DNA of 64,000 nt, from the NCBI GenBank assembly GCA_037833965.1, contig AP031351.1, positions 24,068,501 to 24,132,500 of the forward strand. The letters are read 5' to 3'. Shown here piece by piece: positions 60,306 to 64,000 of this stretch. The stretch's first letter is position 1, and every line of letters begins with the position of its first letter. The notes under the pieces are model-generated. The model worked only from the letters and a program-made list of their open reading frames with translations. It did not search any database and was not told where the DNA came from. The translations under genes were made by a program, and so were the position numbers. This DNA comes from Marchantia polymorpha subsp. ruderalis (taxonomy: Eukaryota > Streptophyta > Marchantiopsida > Marchantiales > Marchantiaceae).

Positions 60306-62390
60306 GAATTATTGTACATACATGTTGTGTTTACATGGACGTCGACAAATCAATCATAGGTTGAATCATGTTACATTGGTGTCTTCAATTACCTTCATTT
60401 GTTAATTTTTGCTTTTGAGTATGACTTTTGTTGAAGAACTTAAAGCTACCACTTACGCGATATAACAAGTTATTAGTGATGTAAGTGTCTAGCTCTCAAG
60501 CAGTATTGATGAACATGGATTCCATATCCATTTGAAAGCTATGATACAACCGCTCTAACCTAATATACTTAGGACCGGGTGCTTGGTATTAGTTTAGAGG
60601 GGTTATCAAATAAGCGGGGTAGGGAATAAACAACAATCGGATGCTAAATAATGTGACTATGACGTGATAGAAAACATGTAGCTTTGTATTACTCTTTTGG
60701 AGTGTCTAGTATAGGTCTGAGAACTGGGAGTTGGTTATAGAGTCACGTCTAATCACGCCGGACCCTCAATTTGTGATTCATGTACACTCGTAATACAATT
60801 CATTCCTCTCCATGGTCTCACTAACGGTCACAATAGGCACCAGAAATGCCACAAAAAGTATCACAGCAAAGATGATATAGAAGGACATTGTAGAACACAC
60901 ACTTTTGTAGCTTTCTTTGATTCGTACCATCTTTTTTTTTGCTTTTTCCGGAGTTCGTAGTACTCTATATGAATTTATGAAAGTTGTGAGACCAGTAAAA
61001 ATTATTGAAAATCAGTTAAGAGGGGTTTATTTTATTGACTATGAGGCACGAGTTGGGAAGAGCATCTGAGATAAGTTTAGAGAGATTTTATTGCATAACC
61101 ACCCATGAACAATATTGTCATCCAAAACTCACTCAAGACCAATGGACATTCACAACCAATGTTGGGCTCTGATTATTAGAGTTCTATAATATTCAAGTAA
61201 TGAAAAATATGGTAAGTATTTTGAATCTAGAGTTAAATTCTAATGTAGATTTATATTCTTAAAATAAATACAAGAATATATGTGACAAGAATGATTTAGT
61301 CAAGAATAAAATTGTGTGAAACCCATTATTTATTTATTTAGATCACAAGGAATATAACTTGTTCAACTAAAAAAAATGATGCTAGAGTATTTACTATAAA
61401 CTCATAAATAACATTGAGGATGTATAGATTCTAAATATTATTTGTTCTTATAAAAAAAACTATTATATTGCATTTACATATAATAATGATATTTTACTCA
61501 CTTTTTATGACATCCATTTTTTCATTAGTCACATGTAATATTTTACACATAATTTACGAGACTCTAAATCTATTAATATTTTTTTGATCATTGTATGTAT
61601 GGCAAGTAGTAATAGTAAGCTTACTTTTACTTCGGTAATGGGATTCGAGGGAGTAGAGCTTCAACATCATACTATCTTGTAACCTGGTCAGTAAATTTGT
61701 GTTCGCTTACATTCAAAGATGCTTAACATCTTTTGGAAACAAATTCGCATTTACCATGGCTTAGTGGCATGTTCCACTTTCGTTTTCATCCATGCAAAGA
61801 CACATCCGCACATACTAAAAATACTAGACAGGAACATCACGTTTCTACCTTAAAGAAGCAACTCTAAGCGGAACAAAGTCAAAGCCAGGTGAGGGTGACA
61901 AGACCGCTAAGCGACAAGAGGTCAACTCATACTTCACAAAGCGCAAGCGAATCTACTGCACGTCAAGTTCAGATTCGGCGCTCATAATCCGAACTTACGT
62001 ATTGTGTGTCATGTCACGGCACGGGGTTTCCGGCGTTTAGAGCAAAAGCGTCCTAGATCGCCTGATGGCAGGAAGATATGTCGGCAGAAAAGCCGGAAAG
62101 CTTTTATCGAATTAGAAAGTGCAAACATGCCTCGAAAGGAGAATAAAGGGAATACTACCATAAACTAGTAGGTCAATGCCGCAAGGACAACATAACACGA
62201 CGGGTCAAACGAGAGCAGAAAACACGGAACCACAAAAACCACAGAGCGTGGAGAGTACCCGCCGTACAAAGGCAACAACCACATGAAGGCGAGATCGGAC
62301 CCGGATACCGAAGAAGAGGACGGGGAACCCCGATCCACGGCCGCAGAAGGTGGAGGAAGCAGGATGGAGGTGAGATAATCCGGCCACCGT
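60306..62390. other. Intergenic, AT-rich, nothing recognised
   Basis: AT-rich DNA to about 61600, then a gradual rise in GC towards the promoter of the last gene. No open frame or element motif is supported. The GC-rich minus-strand frames at 62165-62542 show no motif. Confidence 0.45.
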
Positions 62391-63101
62391 ATCACACGTG
62401 TCTTGGTGTGTTCGTGCTTTAGAGCTGTACAGTTTGTACAGCTCAAAGCGGCCGGGCGAGAAAGGGACGAGTCAGCATTGCTCTTGGCGTCCCAGTCAAC
62501 AGAAGCGTGCACATTCGAACGACTCGAGTCCTCGCGAACCACTGCACCGCGCGGACCAGCGTCCCGCGGGGCCGCTCCTGACCGCGGTCAGGGGCGCGTC
62601 CCTTTTCGAGAGTTCGAACGCACTCGGCGCTGAGGCGACGGGTACAGCGCTGCTCTCTCGTACAAGGTCGTCCGACGCTGCTCCAGTTTCACTTTTACTT
62701 CGTCCCGTCTTCGATTGCAGCCGACGCTGTGTCCGCTTGACAGCAGCCGCCCCGGGGCTCTGCTCGTGCTCCATCGCGGCGTCAGGCTGATTTTCGATCG
62801 GTGCGTCGAATCTCGTGCGCAGCCTTCTGTGCACGTCGTCGTGTTTGTAGTGTGCTGTTCCCAGAGATCGAGAGGCTCGGAGTGAGTTGAGTGTGAGTGC
62901 GAGTGGTGCGCCATATCCAACGCCGAGGAGATTTTGCAGACTCGGGAGCCAGAGATTGCTTCGTGGGTGGGGAGGTATGTCCTGTGGCGTGGGTCTTCGG
63001 GGAAGGATTTGGAATGGGGACGTGACGGCGGCCGAGGAGGGTTCGGTGGGTTCTACATGTCTCATGGGCGCTTGAATTCGGTTCCGGAGGAAGAGACCAA
63101 G
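62391..63101 (+). promoter_or_regulatory. Promoter and 5' leader of the LRR receptor gene
   Basis: A G-box-type ACACGTGT lies at 62395-62402. A perfect 10-bp inverted repeat, GAGCTGTACA (62422-62431) and TGTACAGCTC (62435-62444), follows 20 bases later and contains two GTAC cores, the core bound by SBP/SPL factors and of copper-response elements. From 62440 the DNA is very GC-rich and is probably transcribed leader, with several upstream ATGs (for example 62977, 63014) out of frame with the coding region. No TATA box is seen. Confidence 0.4.
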
Positions 63102-64000
63102 ATGACAGGGGCAGGGGCCGGGGCGGAGGCAGGAGCGAGGAGGACTCGGGACCTGTTGAAAGGGCATGCGCTGCTGCAGGGCTTTTTTTTGTTTGCGTTG
63201 CTGAATGCTGCTGCCGTGTCCTCATTGTCGGCCGATGGATTGGCGCTGGTCCAATTCAAGAAGGCTGTCACCAATGATCCTTTGGGGTATTTGAGCGACT
63301 GGAATGAGGCGGACGCTGTTCCTTGTCAGTGGAGCGGAATCACTTGTCGCAGCGACGACGCGGTCACCGGCATCAACCTCAACTCGTTGGGTTTGAGCGG
63401 AGTTGTTCCGGAGAGTCTCGGACAGATTAAAACTCTCGTGAACGTGTCTCTCTCGAACAACAGCTTCTTCGGTCCTATCCCTTCTTCCATTTTCAACATC
63501 TCGTCGCTCGTACATCTCGACCTTCATTCCAACGACCTCGATGGCTCCATACCTTCGGGCTTCTCCCCACTGGTGAACCTTGAGTACTTGGACCTGAGTG
63601 AAAACTTTCTGGCAGGGTCCATCCCCGTGGACATTGGCAATCTAGCTGCGATCAGAGTGTTGAATCTGTCCAGCAACGACTACAGCAACCAACCGTTCCC
63701 TCCAGGCATTGCAAATTTGACGAGTCTCGAGATACTTGAGCTGAGTTACTCTTCGCTGGTTGGAGAAATTCCTGAAGAATTGGGTAATCTGAAGAAGCTG
63801 CAGGAATTGTACCTTCAAAGTAATGGCCTCACTAACCTACCTGCTTCCCTTGGGGGCCTCGACAGTGTCTGGATTCTTGACCTGTCGAATAATGAAATTA
63901 GAGGCACGATACCGGTGGAGCTGGGAAATCTCAAAAGCATACAGGTCGTTCGTATTTTCAATAATCTACTGAGTGGACCACTTCCGAAGGAGCTGGCCAA
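63102..64000 (+). CDS. LRR receptor-like kinase, HAESA-like extracellular part (truncated by window end)
   Basis: Open from ATG 63102 to the window end, 299 codons. The order is a basic N-terminus, a hydrophobic signal segment (about 27-43, cleavage near SLSA), an LRRNT domain (44-82) with DPLGYLSDWNEADAVPCQW and SGITC, then at least eight LxxLxLSxN-LxGxIP repeats of 24 residues from about 86. The block QPFPPGIANLTSLEILELSY with LVGEIPEELGNLKKL is characteristic of the HAESA/HSL group of LRR-XI kinases. Family knowledge: these perceive peptide ligands at the plasma membrane. The remaining repeats, membrane segment and kinase domain must lie beyond 64000. An in-frame ATG at 63057 would add 15 residues. 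63102 is preferred because its context (A at -3) is better and the signal segment then sits closer to the start. Confidence 0.9.
   Translation, partial: MTGAGAGAEAGARRTRDLLKGHALLQGFFLFALLNAAAVSSLSADGLALVQFKKAVTNDPLGYLSDWNEADAVPCQWSGITCRSDDAVTGINLNSLGLSGVVPESLGQIKTLVNVSLSNNSFFGPIPSSIFNISSLVHLDLHSNDLDGSIPSGFSPLVNLEYLDLSENFLAGSIPVDIGNLAAIRVLNLSSNDYSNQPFPPGIANLTSLEILELSYSSLVGEIPEELGNLKKLQELYLQSNGLTNLPASLGGLDSVWILDLSNNEIRGTIPVELGNLKSIQVVRIFNNLLSGPLPKELA

Noticed and set aside
62496-63167. 223-codon minus-strand open frame opposite the LRR receptor leader
   Set aside because: It lies in very GC-rich DNA where stops are rare, covers the leader and start of a well-supported plus-strand gene, and its composition (Arg, Pro, Ser, His) has no motif.

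Overview
The window is nuclear DNA of a land plant. Five protein genes can be assigned from sequence, with GT-AG introns, a chloroplast-targeted SufC, a chloroplast outer-envelope channel, a class III peroxidase, a plant-type kinesin-10 and an LRR receptor-like protein. GC-rich 5' leaders with short G/C-rich tandem repeats, poly-Ser N-termini, many intronless or few-intron genes and wide AT-rich transposon deserts suggest a bryophyte, perhaps a liverwort of the Marchantia type. That placement is inference and no single marker proves it.

Layout: 0.3-3.1 kb SUFC (+, six exons). 6.7-7.7 kb an intronless 318-residue protein I do not recognise. 8.7-13.4 kb an AT-rich block and a decayed minus-strand hAT transposon interrupted by a solo LTR. 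14.1-19.0 kb OEP37 (+, six exons, a 2.2-kb intron 2 holding an organelle-like GC-rich segment). 20.4-31 kb a transposon nest: a small non-autonomous hAT-like element, two diverged copies of another repeat, a minus-strand Copia remnant with its LTR, and a non-autonomous LTR element (27.6-30.9 kb) with two LTRs, primer-binding site, polypurine tract and an internal minisatellite but no pol. 34.0-35.3 kb an intronless class III peroxidase (-) with an unusual N-terminal membrane-anchor extension. 35.6-40.7 kb an AT-rich desert with one perfect 16-bp palindrome. 41.4-47.0 kb a kinesin-10 (KIF22/Kid-like, +, fourteen exons, C-terminal helix-hairpin-helix). 47.9-49.5 kb several short coding-like stretches of an unidentified gene. 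49.6-62 kb a second desert with an LTR end, an Emigrant-like MITE, a second hAT relic, an LTR with a nested solo LTR, and a GTACGCA repeat cluster. 62.4-64 kb the promoter, leader and first 299 codons of a HAESA-like LRR receptor kinase that runs off the end.

The genes are independent housekeeping or signalling genes (Fe-S assembly in plastids, plastid envelope transport, cell-wall or membrane redox, mitosis, receptor signalling). They form no pathway or cluster. I see no defence-type operon, CRISPR array, rRNA or convincing tRNA. The most unusual items are the membrane-anchored peroxidase, the LTR element with the GTCGCGGACGACGG minisatellite, the orphan 318-residue gene, and the nested transposons that share LTR families across 45 kb.
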